Notes: a model not told the origin generated them from the letters alone. Positions 42,307-50,350 are shown, counted from the first letter of the stretch. The stretch is 50,858 bases of DNA from Proteiniclasticum ruminis (GCF_900115135.1 NZ_FOVK01000014.1:1-50858), one strand, 5' to 3'. Made by a program: numbers and translations.

Positions 42307-43422
42307 TTACAGGAAGTAGGACAGAATCAGTCCACCTGCAATGACGGAAGCAATCTGACCAGATACGTTGGCGCCGATGGAGTAGTTCAGAACGAAGTTC
42401 TGTTTGTCTTCTTCACTGGCAAGTTTCTGCACAACTCTGGCAGACATTGGGAATGCGGAAATACCTGCAGCACCAATCATCGGATTGATCTTCTCTTTTC
42501 GGAAGAGATTGAGGAATTTCGCAAAGAGAACCCCACCGATGGTATCCATCACAAAAGCCACCAGACCAAAGGCGATGATCATCAGCGTCTGTAGATTCCA
42601 GAACTGGTCTGCGGTCATTTTTACGGAGATGGTCAGTCCCAGGAGAATGGAGACCAGGTTCACCAGTTCATTCTGAGCGGAGGAGCTCAGTCTGTCGAGC
42701 ACTCCACATTCTCTCAAAAGGTTACCAAACATCAGGAATCCTACCAGAGGGAGAGAAGCAGGGGCAATGAATCCTGCCACCACGGTGATGACAATCGGGA
42801 AAAGAATCTTTGTCAGCTTGGATACGTTGGAAGCCTTATAATGCATTCGGATTCCACGTTCCTTCTTGGTGGTCACAAGCTTGATGGCGAAAGGCTGGAT
42901 AATCGGCACCAGCGCCATATAGCTGTAGGCAGCCACAGAGATGGGTCCGAGAAGCCCCGGTGCCAGCTCATTGGCTACGAAGATGGAGGTGGGACCATCT
43001 GCTGCACCGATGATTCCAATGGAAGCCGCCTCTCTGATATCAAATCCGAAGATCACCGCGACGATGATGGTGAAGAAGATACCAAACTGAGCAGCTGCTC
43101 CGAAGAGAAGCATGAACGGGTTCTGTAGAAGAGGCCCGAAGTCGATCATGGCACCGATACCGATGAAGATTAAAAGCGGGAAAAGCTCTGTGGAGATACC
43201 CGCATCGAAAAGGACATTCAGTACGCCTTTGGATTCACTGCCCACCTGGGTGACCAGTCCTGAGCCTGGGAAGTTTACAAGGATGGTTCCAAGTCCCATA
43301 GGCACCAGTAGAGTTGGTTCATATTCTTTCTTGATTCCTAAATAAATCAGGAGTCCGCCGATGAGCATCATAATAATCTGCGGTCCTGTGATAGACATAA
43401 TTCCTGCAATAATTTGTTCCAA
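42307..43422 (-). CDS. oadB: Sodium-pump oxaloacetate decarboxylase beta subunit OadB
   Basis: This 371-residue membrane subunit decarboxylates carboxybiotin and drives sodium out of the cell. About nine helices are seen. MIDFGPLLQNPFMLLFGAAAQ, SIGIIGAADGPTSIF and FPMSARVVQK carry the conserved aspartate and the sodium-path residues of the family. It is close in length to other beta subunits. The start is TTG at 43422, seven bases after AGGAGG. The biotin carrier gene lies 17 bases upstream. Confidence 0.96.
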   Translation of the reverse strand: MEQIIAGIMSITGPQIIMMLIGGLLIYLGIKKEYEPTLLVPMGLGTILVNFPGSGLVTQVGSESKGVLNVLFDAGISTELFPLLIFIGIGAMIDFGPLLQNPFMLLFGAAAQFGIFFTIIVAVIFGFDIREAASIGIIGAADGPTSIFVANELAPGLLGPISVAAYSYMALVPIIQPFAIKLVTTKKERGIRMHYKASNVSKLTKILFPIVITVVAGFIAPASLPLVGFLMFGNLLRECGVLDRLSSSAQNELVNLVSILLGLTISVKMTADQFWNLQTLMIIAFGLVAFVMDTIGGVLFAKFLNLFRKEKINPMIGAAGISAFPMSARVVQKLASEEDKQNFVLNYSIGANVSGQIASVIAGGLILSYFL

Positions 43423-43439
43423 AATGTTTCCTCCTACGA

Positions 43440-43844
43440 TTAGGCGATGGTGACCATTGGTGTGCTTACATCAATCGCCGCACCCTTTGTCACATATACG
43501 CCAGTTACAGTACCACTCTTTGGTGCAACGATCTCATTTTCCATTTTCATGGCTTCTAGAATCACCAGCACCTGGTTCTCACTTACAACATCTCCTACCT
43601 TCACCTTCACATCCAGAATGGTACCTGGCATTGGCGCTTCCATGGTCAGCCCTTCACCTTTTACAGGCGCTGCTGGTGCTGGCGCTGCCACGGGGGCTGC
43701 TGGTGCTGCTGGTGCTGCTGCTACAGGTGCTGCTGCCACGGGGGCTGGTGCCGCGATGGGGCCAGCTCCTGGCTGCACTCCAAGCTCTTCCATCTCCACA
43801 AGATATTCTTTCTCATTGATTTTGATTCTAAACTTTCTTAACAT
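43440..43844 (-). CDS. Biotin carrier protein of oxaloacetate decarboxylase
   Basis: This 134-residue protein carries CO2 on biotin between OadA and OadB. The biotinyl lysine is Lys100 in LEAMKMENE, within a lipoyl/biotinyl domain of about 70 residues. A flexible Ala-Pro-Val linker spans about residues 26-60. The N-terminal 25 residues resemble the partner-binding part of such carriers. It corresponds to the separate carrier (OadD) known from Enterococcus. GGAG precedes the ATG. Confidence 0.93.
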   Translation of the reverse strand: MLRKFRIKINEKEYLVEMEELGVQPGAGPIAAPAPVAAAPVAAAPAAPAAPVAAPAPAAPVKGEGLTMEAPMPGTILDVKVKVGDVVSENQVLVILEAMKMENEIVAPKSGTVTGVYVTKGAAIDVSTPMVTIA

Positions 43845-43867
43845 TACTACTCCTGCCTTTCTATGAT

Positions 43868-44200
43868 TTACTTTACTTCTGTGATGCTTACAAGTCTGAA
43901 GGCCGATTCAGGACGGTCTCCAGCCAGTACCGCGGAAACTACAGCTGCTGCGATTTCTTTGTCTGTATCAATACCCTGAATGCTCTTCACTTTGAACTTG
44001 GCATCGGGATGGCTTCCCGCCGCAATGGATGATGCGACAACCGCAACCAGTTCCTTCTCTTCTTCCGTGATTTCACGTGTGAAATCTACTTTAGAAAGCT
44101 TCTCAACCGGTTTCTGCTCTGTCTGCTTCTCCAGAGGGTTCACTGTACTCTTCTGTTCAGGCTCTGGTTTTTTCTTTCTGAATAAATCAAACAACCCCAT
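43868..44200 (-). CDS. OadH-like/OadG-like accessory protein with internal repeat
   Basis: This 110-residue soluble protein starts MGLFDLFRKK, has a polar linker to about residue 45, and ends in two copies of a 25-residue unit (50-74 and 82-106). Both have the pattern xxAxVxSxxxAGxxPxxxF followed by SI. A similar single unit occurs in the tail of OadG-type gamma subunits. By position it matches OadH of Enterococcus, reported to be a subunit of that oxaloacetate decarboxylase. It is the first gene of the operon. GGAGGAGA precedes the ATG. Confidence 0.7.
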   Translation of the reverse strand: MGLFDLFRKKKPEPEQKSTVNPLEKQTEQKPVEKLSKVDFTREITEEEKELVAVVASSIAAGSHPDAKFKVKSIQGIDTDKEIAAAVVSAVLAGDRPESAFRLVSITEVK

Positions 44201-44545
44201 AGGCTCTCCTCCTGTATGAACTTAAAATAATAACCATGTTTATTATATAACGTGATTTGAAAATGTTGTGTTTTTCTGTTGTTCTTTTCTCTCCTTCCAG
44301 ATTTTCCATCTTTTTGCATTCAAATATCATCTTTACTGACCACCCCCCTTACCTATTTTATCGTAACTCAACTGATAATACACCTTCAAAGGGCTCTAAT
44401 ATATTAATGAAAGGATACCTCCTTTCATTGACAAGTCCTGTCAACTCGCTGTTTTTTGAGTGTATTTTCGGTGTCTGGCTACTTGTTGCAAACGTTTATT
44501 TTCAATATACTGAACATGTTCTAAAACAAAAAAGGAGTGAAACCT
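44201..44545. promoter_or_regulatory. Divergent citrate control region
   Basis: No gene is seen here. On the minus strand a TATAAT (44247-44242) serves the oad-cit operon but lacks a good -35 box, as expected for activator-dependent control. In the middle, AATGAAAGGA/TCCTTTCATT (44406-44415, 44420-44429) and TTGACA/TGTCAA (44428-44433, 44439-44444) are perfect inverted repeats, back to back. On the plus strand TTGTTG (44483-44488) and TATACT (44506-44511), 17 bases apart, face the transporter. TTGCAAACGTTTATT (44486-44500) resembles a CcpA cre site with one mismatch. Confidence 0.65.
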
Positions 44546-45916
44546 ATGTTAACATTTTTGTCCTGGGCTATGATCGTTGTCTTCATGGTTCTCATCATGA
44601 AGAAAAAATTGACCCCATTCTCTGCACTTATTCTAGTTCCTTTTGTTTTTGCTCTCATCGGTGCTCTGCTTGGTATGTATGGACCACAGGTTACTGAACT
44701 GAAAGAAATCGCAAATCCAACCATTATGGACCAGATCCTGATTCTTGGAGATTGGACTGTAGATGGCGTTAAAAAAGTATCTGTTACTGCAGTAATGCTG
44801 CTGTTCGCTATCCTCTACTTCGCCATCATGCTGAACGCTGGTATGTTTGATCCAGTCGTTAAGAAAATGATCAAGATCGCTAAGGGCGATCCAGTCAAAG
44901 TACTGCTTGCTACCGCTGTGGTTGCTGCTACTGTATCTTTGAATGGAGATGGAACCACCACAACGCTGATCTGCTGTACTGCCTTCATTCCAATCTACAA
45001 GAAGCTTGGACTCAAGATGATGAACCTTGGTGTGCTCGTTATTTTGATGAACACCATCATGAACCTGCTGCCATGGGGCGGCCCAACTGCTAGAGTAATC
45101 TCTGTACTTGGACTGAATGAGCAGGAAATCCTGAGAGCTCTGACTCCTGGTATGATTGCTTCTGTCATCTTCATGCTTGGTGTTGCTTACTACCTGGGAC
45201 TGAAAGAAAGAAAGAGACTGGGTATCCAGAAGCTTACCGATGCTGACATCGAAGCACTGACAGCTCCTAAGGATGAAGAAGAACTCGCACTGAAGAGACC
45301 TAAGCTTGTTTGGGTAAACGGCATCATGACCATCCTTCTGGTATTCATGCTGATCAAGGGAACTTTCCCATCCGTATTCCTGTTCCTTCTTGGAACAGCA
45401 CTGGCACTTGTGATCAACTACAAGTCTCTGAAAGATCAGAAGAACAGAATCCAGGACAATGCTGGAGATGCTGCTCAGGTAGTAATCCTTGTCCTTGGTG
45501 CTGGTATCTTCATGGGACTCTTCACCAATTCCGGTATGGCTGACGCCCTGGCTCTGAGCCTTGCAAACGTCATTCCAACAAGCTGGGGAAGATTCTGGGG
45601 TCTTATTGTTGCAATACTGTCCGCACCAGGAACCTTCTTCCTGTCCAATGATGCTTTCTACTATGGCGTTCTTCCAGTACTGGCAGAAGCTGGAAAGCAG
45701 TACGGATTCACCGCACTGGAACTGGGTGTTGCCTCCCTTCTTGGACAGGCATTCCACCTGCTCAGCCCACTGGTTGCCTTCATCTATCTGCTCCTGAACC
45801 TTACCGGTCTGGACATGGGAGAATGGCAGAAAGAGTCTGCAAAATGGGCTCTTGGAATTTTCGTAATCTTCATTGCTCTTGCAGCAATCACCGGATCAGT
45901 TCCGCTATTCAAATAG
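44546..45916 (+). CDS. CitMHS family citrate transporter
   Basis: This 456-residue membrane protein has about 12 helices and would take up citrate, probably as a metal-citrate complex with protons. VSLNGDGTTTTLICCTAFIPIY, LLPWGGPTARV and FLSNDAFYYGVLPVL are the conserved family motifs. The substrate call is backed by its divergent position next to citrate lyase and decarboxylase genes. The ATG at 44546 has AAAGGAG eight bases upstream. The in-frame GTG at 44537 overlaps the ribosome site. A strong terminator follows. Confidence 0.94.
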   Translation: MLTFLSWAMIVVFMVLIMKKKLTPFSALILVPFVFALIGALLGMYGPQVTELKEIANPTIMDQILILGDWTVDGVKKVSVTAVMLLFAILYFAIMLNAGMFDPVVKKMIKIAKGDPVKVLLATAVVAATVSLNGDGTTTTLICCTAFIPIYKKLGLKMMNLGVLVILMNTIMNLLPWGGPTARVISVLGLNEQEILRALTPGMIASVIFMLGVAYYLGLKERKRLGIQKLTDADIEALTAPKDEEELALKRPKLVWVNGIMTILLVFMLIKGTFPSVFLFLLGTALALVINYKSLKDQKNRIQDNAGDAAQVVILVLGAGIFMGLFTNSGMADALALSLANVIPTSWGRFWGLIVAILSAPGTFFLSNDAFYYGVLPVLAEAGKQYGFTALELGVASLLGQAFHLLSPLVAFIYLLLNLTGLDMGEWQKESAKWALGIFVIFIALAAITGSVPLFK

Positions 45917-45930
45917 CAAATGCTCCCCGA

Positions 45931-45967
45931 AAAAGACACTGGAATGAAAATTCCGGTGTCTTTTTTT
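45931..45967 (+). terminator. Intrinsic terminator of the citrate transporter gene
   Basis: AAAAGACACTGGAAT (45931-45945) and ATTCCGGTGTCTTTT (from 45950) pair around a GAAA loop, with a single G-U pair, followed by Ts. Confidence 0.92.
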
Positions 45968-45984
45968 GTAATCATTGACATCAC

Positions 45985-46018
45985 AAAAAAAGAAAGACTG
46001 TTCCAAAAAAACAGTCTC
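45985..46018 (-). terminator. Intrinsic terminator of the citG transcript
   Basis: On the minus strand, AGACTGTT (46018-46011) pairs with AACAGTCT (46003-45996), followed by CTTTCTTTTTTT. The two back-to-back terminators separate the convergent transporter and citG transcripts. Confidence 0.85.
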
Positions 46019-46039
46019 TCCTTATTCAAACAGTTCTAT

Positions 46040-46939
46040 TTATATAAGTTTTTCGAGTTTTCCGAGGACAATGGCCAAGGAGAGCAAATCTGCTGCTCCA
46101 CCTGGAGATAGATTTCTGCGGATAAACGTTTCATTCATTATCTGTATTTTTTCATAGGCATCCTTTTGCTTCATCCCGCCACCAGCTAAGAACTTCTCTG
46201 CTTCTTTTCTTACATAATGCAAGCTTTCTATACCGCCACGGGTGACGATATTGGAGTCTTCGACATGCCTCATCAGAAGAAACAGCACTTCCAAAAGGCT
46301 TTCTTCGTAAGACAACTTCTCCTTCCGATGTCTGAGATATGGCAGCACTTCATCCCGGAGTACTGGATATCCTTTTTCTGCTTCTCCCCGGATTCCTGCA
46401 AACCCATGCTCCAGGTAGAGTTTCTCTCCATTGGTCAGTACTCTTTTCTGATGTATATTGGCAAAATCCTTGGATACAAGCCCTTCTGTTATGCCCATGA
46501 TCACAGAGAAAATACGTTCAGTATCCTTTGGATTCAAAGCAGGCATTCTATCTCCATCAATCTGTTCTTCTTTCATCAGCCTGCCAAGAGCTGCCAGAAG
46601 TAGCCCCATAGAGAAAATGATACCTTTATGGGTATTGATTCCTTTTGTAGCTTCAAACATTTCCTGTTCCATGCGGATTCCAATGGGGCGGATGACCGCA
46701 AGAAGTCCATTCCGCGAAACTGGAGACGTGGCTCCGCTGAGAAACATTTCTTTGAAGCCCTCGCGGAGACTCACTGCACTCCGGACGAAGGTGAAGATAT
46801 CCATATCCTTGTGGGCACCGGAGTCCTTGGCATCTACAAGACCGGGCTTGGGTGTCAAGAGTGCCTCTGTAAGGATAGCTTCTTCTGCGAGCTTTGAACA
46901 AGCTTCTGCCAGGATCATCCAGTTACTTTTTACTTCCAT
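46040..46939 (-). CDS. citG: Triphosphoribosyl-dephospho-CoA synthase CitG
   Basis: This 299-residue enzyme condenses ATP and dephospho-CoA into the precursor of the citrate lyase prosthetic group, used by CitX. EALLTPKPGLVDAKDSGAHKDMD near the start and GINTHKGIIFSMGLL near residue 100 are family signatures. The C-terminal RNLSPGGAADLLS also fits. The start overlaps the end of the GntR gene by 17 bases, so regulator and synthase are coupled. Confidence 0.95.
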   Translation of the reverse strand: MEVKSNWMILAEACSKLAEEAILTEALLTPKPGLVDAKDSGAHKDMDIFTFVRSAVSLREGFKEMFLSGATSPVSRNGLLAVIRPIGIRMEQEMFEATKGINTHKGIIFSMGLLLAALGRLMKEEQIDGDRMPALNPKDTERIFSVIMGITEGLVSKDFANIHQKRVLTNGEKLYLEHGFAGIRGEAEKGYPVLRDEVLPYLRHRKEKLSYEESLLEVLFLLMRHVEDSNIVTRGGIESLHYVRKEAEKFLAGGGMKQKDAYEKIQIMNETFIRRNLSPGGAADLLSLAIVLGKLEKLI

Positions 46940-47654
46940 GGACCTGTCCTTTCTGTGAATCCTCTTCTTCCAGTCTTCTCATCTCTTTCAGGATGAACTT
47001 CTCCGAGTAATCCAGATGCTCCTCAGTAATCAGCGCCACCGCATCATAGTTTTTGCTTCTCATATTCTTGTAAAGCAGCCAGTGTTCATCTAAGGCTTTT
47101 CGTCGTCTGTCATTTTCAGTGAGAGATATATCACGGAATCTCATGAGATACTGCCGAAGTTTCTTTGCAATAACATCCAGCCGAGGCATCTTACAATAAG
47201 TATAGATCATATCATTGAACTGTTTGGACAGCTCAATGACTTTTCTATAGTCTCCCCTAGCATCGGCTTCATCGGTTTTTTTAAGCAGCGCTTCCATCTC
47301 GTCAAACTGTTCATCTGTCATGATGGTCATAGCATTCTGCGTTGCAAGTATATCTAGCGCCTTCCTGATCTTATAGATTTCAATGGCATCCTCAATGGTC
47401 ACTTTTTTTACAACAACACCGTAATGAGGCACATACTCTACCAATCCTTCTTCCTGGATTCTCCTTAAGGCTTCTCTTACAGGGGTCCTGCTGATGTTCA
47501 TGCGCTCCGCATAAACGGACTCATTGATTCTTTCCCCGATGGGAATGATGCCTTTGATGATGGCATTTCTCAGTCCTTCAAATACAATTTCATTCAAGGG
47601 TTTGTTCTGGCTCAAATCCGCTAATTTGATAACTTCCTTCATGTAATCATCCAT
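46923..47654 (-). CDS. GntR family regulator, FCD type (CitO-like candidate)
   Basis: This 243-residue protein has an N-terminal winged helix (INESVYAERMNISRTPVREA) and an all-helical FCD domain. The FCD metal and effector positions are carried by DxxxD and HxxY-like segments. FCD regulators often sense carboxylates. Beside citG, it resembles CitO, the citrate-responsive activator of Enterococcus. The start at 47654 has GGAGG seven bases upstream. The in-frame ATG at 47684 lies in the operator. A palindrome upstream suggests autoregulation. Related half sites occur before the fructuronate reductase-like gene, so that is a second possible target. Confidence 0.85.
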   Translation of the reverse strand: MDDYMKEVIKLADLSQNKPLNEIVFEGLRNAIIKGIIPIGERINESVYAERMNISRTPVREALRRIQEEGLVEYVPHYGVVVKKVTIEDAIEIYKIRKALDILATQNAMTIMTDEQFDEMEALLKKTDEADARGDYRKVIELSKQFNDMIYTYCKMPRLDVIAKKLRQYLMRFRDISLTENDRRRKALDEHWLLYKNMRSKNYDAVALITEEHLDYSEKFILKEMRRLEEEDSQKGQVHGSKK

Positions 47655-47682
47655 TTTTTCGCCTCCAAAATAGTGTCTGCAC

Positions 47683-47694
47683 ACTGTATACAGT
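47683..47694. promoter_or_regulatory. Palindrome before the FCD regulator gene
   Basis: ACTGTATACAGT is a perfect 12-base palindrome about 30 bases before the start codon. It is a likely autoregulatory GntR-type operator. A TATAAT-like AT stretch follows upstream. Confidence 0.6.
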
Positions 47695-47798
47695 TACATT
47701 ATAATAAAAAATACAAGGAGCACCTACAGTTATTTTTTGAAAAACAGTAAAAAAACAGTGCCTATTTTCCTTGATACTTAAGGATTTTACACAATGAA

Positions 47799-47820
47799 AG
47801 GGCGGTGTCTCCACCGCCCT
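47799..47820 (-). terminator. Hairpin after the mannitol dehydrogenase-family gene
   Basis: AGGGCGGTG and CACCGCCCT pair as a GC-rich stem with a short loop. The minus-strand tail TTTCATTG is only partly T-rich. It lies nine bases after the stop codon at 47830. Confidence 0.65.
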
Positions 47821-47829
47821 GAGTTATGT

Positions 47830-49434
47830 TTATCCCAGATATTTAACTAAGGTGTTTCTTACAGCATCTTTGCCTGCGATGAGTTCCAGGAACATTCCTT
47901 CCACCTTATCGCCAAGACCTACTTCGTAAAGATCTACCCCAAAAATCACTGCATTGGATAGTATATTTTTCAGCTGGCCCTTGTAGGAGTCTACATCTCC
48001 AACCTTGATACCCGCAAGCTTTCCCTGAAGCTCTGAAAGCATTGGGTCACTGGATAGCTCAAATGCTTCCATTTTATCGTTCACGCCTAGGAGATATCTC
48101 ATCCAACCTGCCAGTGCCAATGGAATGAAAGTCAGATCTTTTGGAGAAAGGTCCTCTCTCTTCGCATAAGACTTGATGGTTTCTCCAAAGCGGATGGCTA
48201 CCTTCTGACTGGTATCTGTGGCAATTCTCTGTGGCATGTCTGGTATAAATGGATTTGGGAGTCTTTCCTCAATTACTTCTTTAATGAAGCTCTCAGGCTT
48301 GATGATCTTTGGATCTACAACCACAGGCATTCCTTCTACATAACCGATTTTTTCCACCAGGGCTTTCAGCTGAGGATCGTTCATTTCCTTGTATATGCTG
48401 TCGAATCCAAGAACACATCCGTATACAGCCAGTGCAGTATGAAGTGGGTTCAGACATGTCGTAACTTTCATGGTTTCTGTGTTGTTCACGGTGTCCCTAT
48501 CGGTGAAGTACACGCCAGCTTCTTCCAGTGCTGGTCTTCCGTTCGGGAACTTATCCTCAACCACCAGATATTCTGGCACTTCTGCATTGACATAAGGCGC
48601 GATAAAGGTATTCTTGGAAGTAACGATGGGTGCCATGTTCTCTACACCCAGTTCATCCAGATTCTTTTTCACTTCTTCTGATGGTCTAGGGGTGATCTTA
48701 TCTATCATGGACCATGGGAAGCTGATCTTGGACTCGTCAGCAACATAAGCAACAAATCCTGCATCCACATAGCCTCTATCCAGCCATTCTTTCGCGATTC
48801 TCTTTACAGCGAGCTCCACTTTTTCTCCATTATGGCTGCAGTTGTCCATGCTGACCACTGCCAGTGGATACTGACCTTTCTGATAACGGGTATACAGCAG
48901 TGAGGTCACAACGCTCATGGCATGGCTTGGGCTCTTTGGTCCATTTTCAAAATCCTTTGCCACAAATGGGAATACCTCTCCGCTGGCATTGGTCAGTGCA
49001 TATCCTTTTTCGGTGATGGTAAAGCTGATCATCTGAAGAGATGGATTTTCAAAAATCTCTCTTAATCTTGCAGCACTCATTTCATCAGACAGATTTCCTT
49101 TTACACCTTCTGCAATGCTTGCCACCACAGAGTTCTTGGTGGAACCATCTGCATTAAGGCTGACCAGGAGGGTCAGATTATCATAGGGTGTATAGATCTT
49201 GTCGATGATATCAAAGTCAAAAGTCTCTGCAGCTATGATACCTTTGTCGCTCAGTCCTTTTTCCAATAGTGTGTTCTGGAGATTTGCAATGAATCCTCTA
49301 AAAATGTTTCCTGCACCAAAATGCACCCACGTTGGATCCTTCTTTGTTTTTTCTATCATTCCTTCCACATCAAAGGATGGAGTCTTTATGCCTTTTGATG
49401 CCAAGTCTTTTAATTGGTTTAGCTTCAGTTCCAT
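47830..49434 (-). CDS. uxuB: Mannitol dehydrogenase family (fructuronate reductase-like) protein
   Basis: This 534-residue protein is a polyol-specific long-chain dehydrogenase, most like fructuronate reductase/mannonate oxidoreductase. It has the cofactor start VHFGAGNIFRGF (36-47), the substrate-side SMDNCSHNGEKV, FPWSMIDKITPRP and the catalytic CLNPLHTALAVYG (Lys/His region). The ATG at 49434 follows GAGGTG. No uxuA or uxaC is near, so the exact sugar acid or polyol is not sure. Confidence 0.88.
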   Translation of the reverse strand: MELKLNQLKDLASKGIKTPSFDVEGMIEKTKKDPTWVHFGAGNIFRGFIANLQNTLLEKGLSDKGIIAAETFDFDIIDKIYTPYDNLTLLVSLNADGSTKNSVVASIAEGVKGNLSDEMSAARLREIFENPSLQMISFTITEKGYALTNASGEVFPFVAKDFENGPKSPSHAMSVVTSLLYTRYQKGQYPLAVVSMDNCSHNGEKVELAVKRIAKEWLDRGYVDAGFVAYVADESKISFPWSMIDKITPRPSEEVKKNLDELGVENMAPIVTSKNTFIAPYVNAEVPEYLVVEDKFPNGRPALEEAGVYFTDRDTVNNTETMKVTTCLNPLHTALAVYGCVLGFDSIYKEMNDPQLKALVEKIGYVEGMPVVVDPKIIKPESFIKEVIEERLPNPFIPDMPQRIATDTSQKVAIRFGETIKSYAKREDLSPKDLTFIPLALAGWMRYLLGVNDKMEAFELSSDPMLSELQGKLAGIKVGDVDSYKGQLKNILSNAVIFGVDLYEVGLGDKVEGMFLELIAGKDAVRNTLVKYLG

Positions 49435-49456
49435 TTTTACACCTCTTATCATATTT

Positions 49457-49471
49457 CTGTATCTTGTACAG
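49457..49471. promoter_or_regulatory. Palindrome before the fructuronate reductase-like gene
   Basis: CTGTATCTTGTACAG has perfect five-base arms (CTGTA/TACAG), similar to the arms of the palindrome before the FCD regulator gene (CTGTATACAG). It lies just ahead of the ribosome site. Confidence 0.5.
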
Positions 49472-49576
49472 TTTTCTTAACTTCAGTGTATTGTAAACCA
49501 TTAGAAATATCTATAAAAAAAAGGGAACACGGCAATATTTGCGATAATTACGACCTAAATCGCCATATGTTGTCAG

Positions 49577-49606
49577 AAAAAAGAAAAGACCAAGATAAAC
49601 TTGGTC
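49577..49606 (-). terminator. Terminator of the small membrane protein gene
   Basis: On the minus strand, GACCAAG (49606-49600) and CTTGGTC (49594-49588) form a seven-bp stem with a five-base loop. TTTTCTTTTTT follows. Confidence 0.85.
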
Positions 49607-49613
49607 CAAGTGT

Positions 49614-49772
49614 TTATAGTCTAGGTAAGATATAGGTAATCACAAAGTACAGGATAATCAGTAGGATGATAATATACGCTGAGTACTTGATAAACGTAGA
49701 TCCTACCAGCCCTGGCTGTTCATTTCGTGTTACATTCTTTTTCTCAATATTGATATCTTTATTCTCATTCAT
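49614..49772 (-). CDS. 52-residue single-helix membrane protein
   Basis: I do not recognise this short protein. The first 30 residues are polar and charged (MNENKDINIEKKNVTRNEQ). A single hydrophobic helix (about 30-48, AYIIILLIILYFVITY) follows, ending ILPRL. The ATG at 49772 has AAGGAG eight bases upstream. The longer frame starting at 49826 has no ribosome site. Its own terminator follows closely, so it looks like a genuine, separately expressed small gene. Confidence 0.7.
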   Translation of the reverse strand: MNENKDINIEKKNVTRNEQPGLVGSTFIKYSAYIIILLIILYFVITYILPRL

Positions 49773-49931
49773 AGCTAATTCTCCTTTTTCTTTCATGTTT
49801 GGTTGATTTAAAAAGATTATACCCAATCAAATTGTAAACTTCAAAAGAGATTCTGTAGCAATTCTTTTAATGGTTTTTAACAAACACCAACAATACTTTA
49901 CCGTATTATGCTTTATCCACTTATTATCGCA

Positions 49932-49963
49932 AGAAAAGCCCTCCTTATTTGGAGAGCTTTTCT
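49932..49963 (-). terminator. Hairpin at the distal end of the CRISPR array
   Basis: AGAAAAGC (49932-49939) and GCTTTTCT (49956-49963) pair, with CTC/GAG inside. It directly abuts the last, decayed repeat. On the minus strand it would end the array transcript, although the T-run is short. Confidence 0.6.
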
Positions 49964-50126
49964 AAGGATCCTGTGGCTCCTCGTATGAAGAGCGACTAGT
50001 ATTGACAATGGCCAGTACCGACTGTCCCATTTCAATCCACGCTCCTCGTATGAAGAGCGACTCAATTGACTTATTACTTGTGCACCCAGCGTGATTTCAA
50101 TCCACGCTCCTCGTATGAAGAGCGAC
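49964..50126 (-). CRISPR. Three-repeat CRISPR array, type I-C repeat class
   Basis: Two perfect 33-base repeats lie at 50029-50061 and 50094-50126. A third copy (49964-49996) is identical in its last 21 bases and decayed in its first 12. Read on the minus strand, repeats begin GTCGCTCTTCATACGAGGAG and end GGATTGAAAT, as in type I-C systems. Both spacers are 32 bases (49997-50028 and 50062-50093). The decayed copy marks the distal end, so the leader lies to the right. No cas gene is seen in this window. Confidence 0.93.
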
Positions 50127-50345
50127 AGTAGTGCTTCGAAATCAAGCACTACCAAACAAATCAACTGATAAACCCGCGAAACTCTAATACTGTACTTCAA
50201 TTACCTATCTATAAAGGATAGGGCACTATGTTCACTTATGGTTCGCGCTGACAAAATTATAGGTAATGAGATGTCACCTCCCTCTCCGTATACTCTGCCA
50301 AAGTTATTTCCACTTTTGCTATCATTGTTCTTGATACTTCATTTT
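50127..50345 (-). promoter_or_regulatory. CRISPR leader region
   Basis: This stretch lies between the array and a promoter, and is AT-rich with no gene. A nine-bp hairpin GTAGTGCTT/AAGCACTAC (50128-50136, 50144-50152) sits one base from the first repeat. On the minus strand, CAGCGCGAACC (about 50251-50241) is followed by AAGTGAACAT, which I recall as typical of leaders beside type I-C arrays. Confidence 0.55.
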
Positions 50346-50350
50346 AGTAT

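Noticed and set aside
43660-43760. Trinucleotide repeat tract as a possible phase-variable region
   Set aside because: The GCT/GGT units are irregular and code for a flexible linker typical of biotin carriers; no long perfect unit that would slip easily.
43447-43866. Plus-strand frame rich in Gly-Ala repeats opposite the biotin carrier gene
   Set aside because: It is the complement of the Ala-Pro linker of the carrier. The repeat arises from GCT/GGT complements, and there is no ribosome site.
44633-45757. 374-residue minus-strand frame opposite the citrate transporter gene
   Set aside because: Rich in Ser, Gln and His, as expected from the antisense of a hydrophobic protein; no ribosome site.
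49913-50200. 95-residue minus-strand frame across the CRISPR array
   Set aside because: It translates repeats and spacers; the nucleotide repeat structure explains it.
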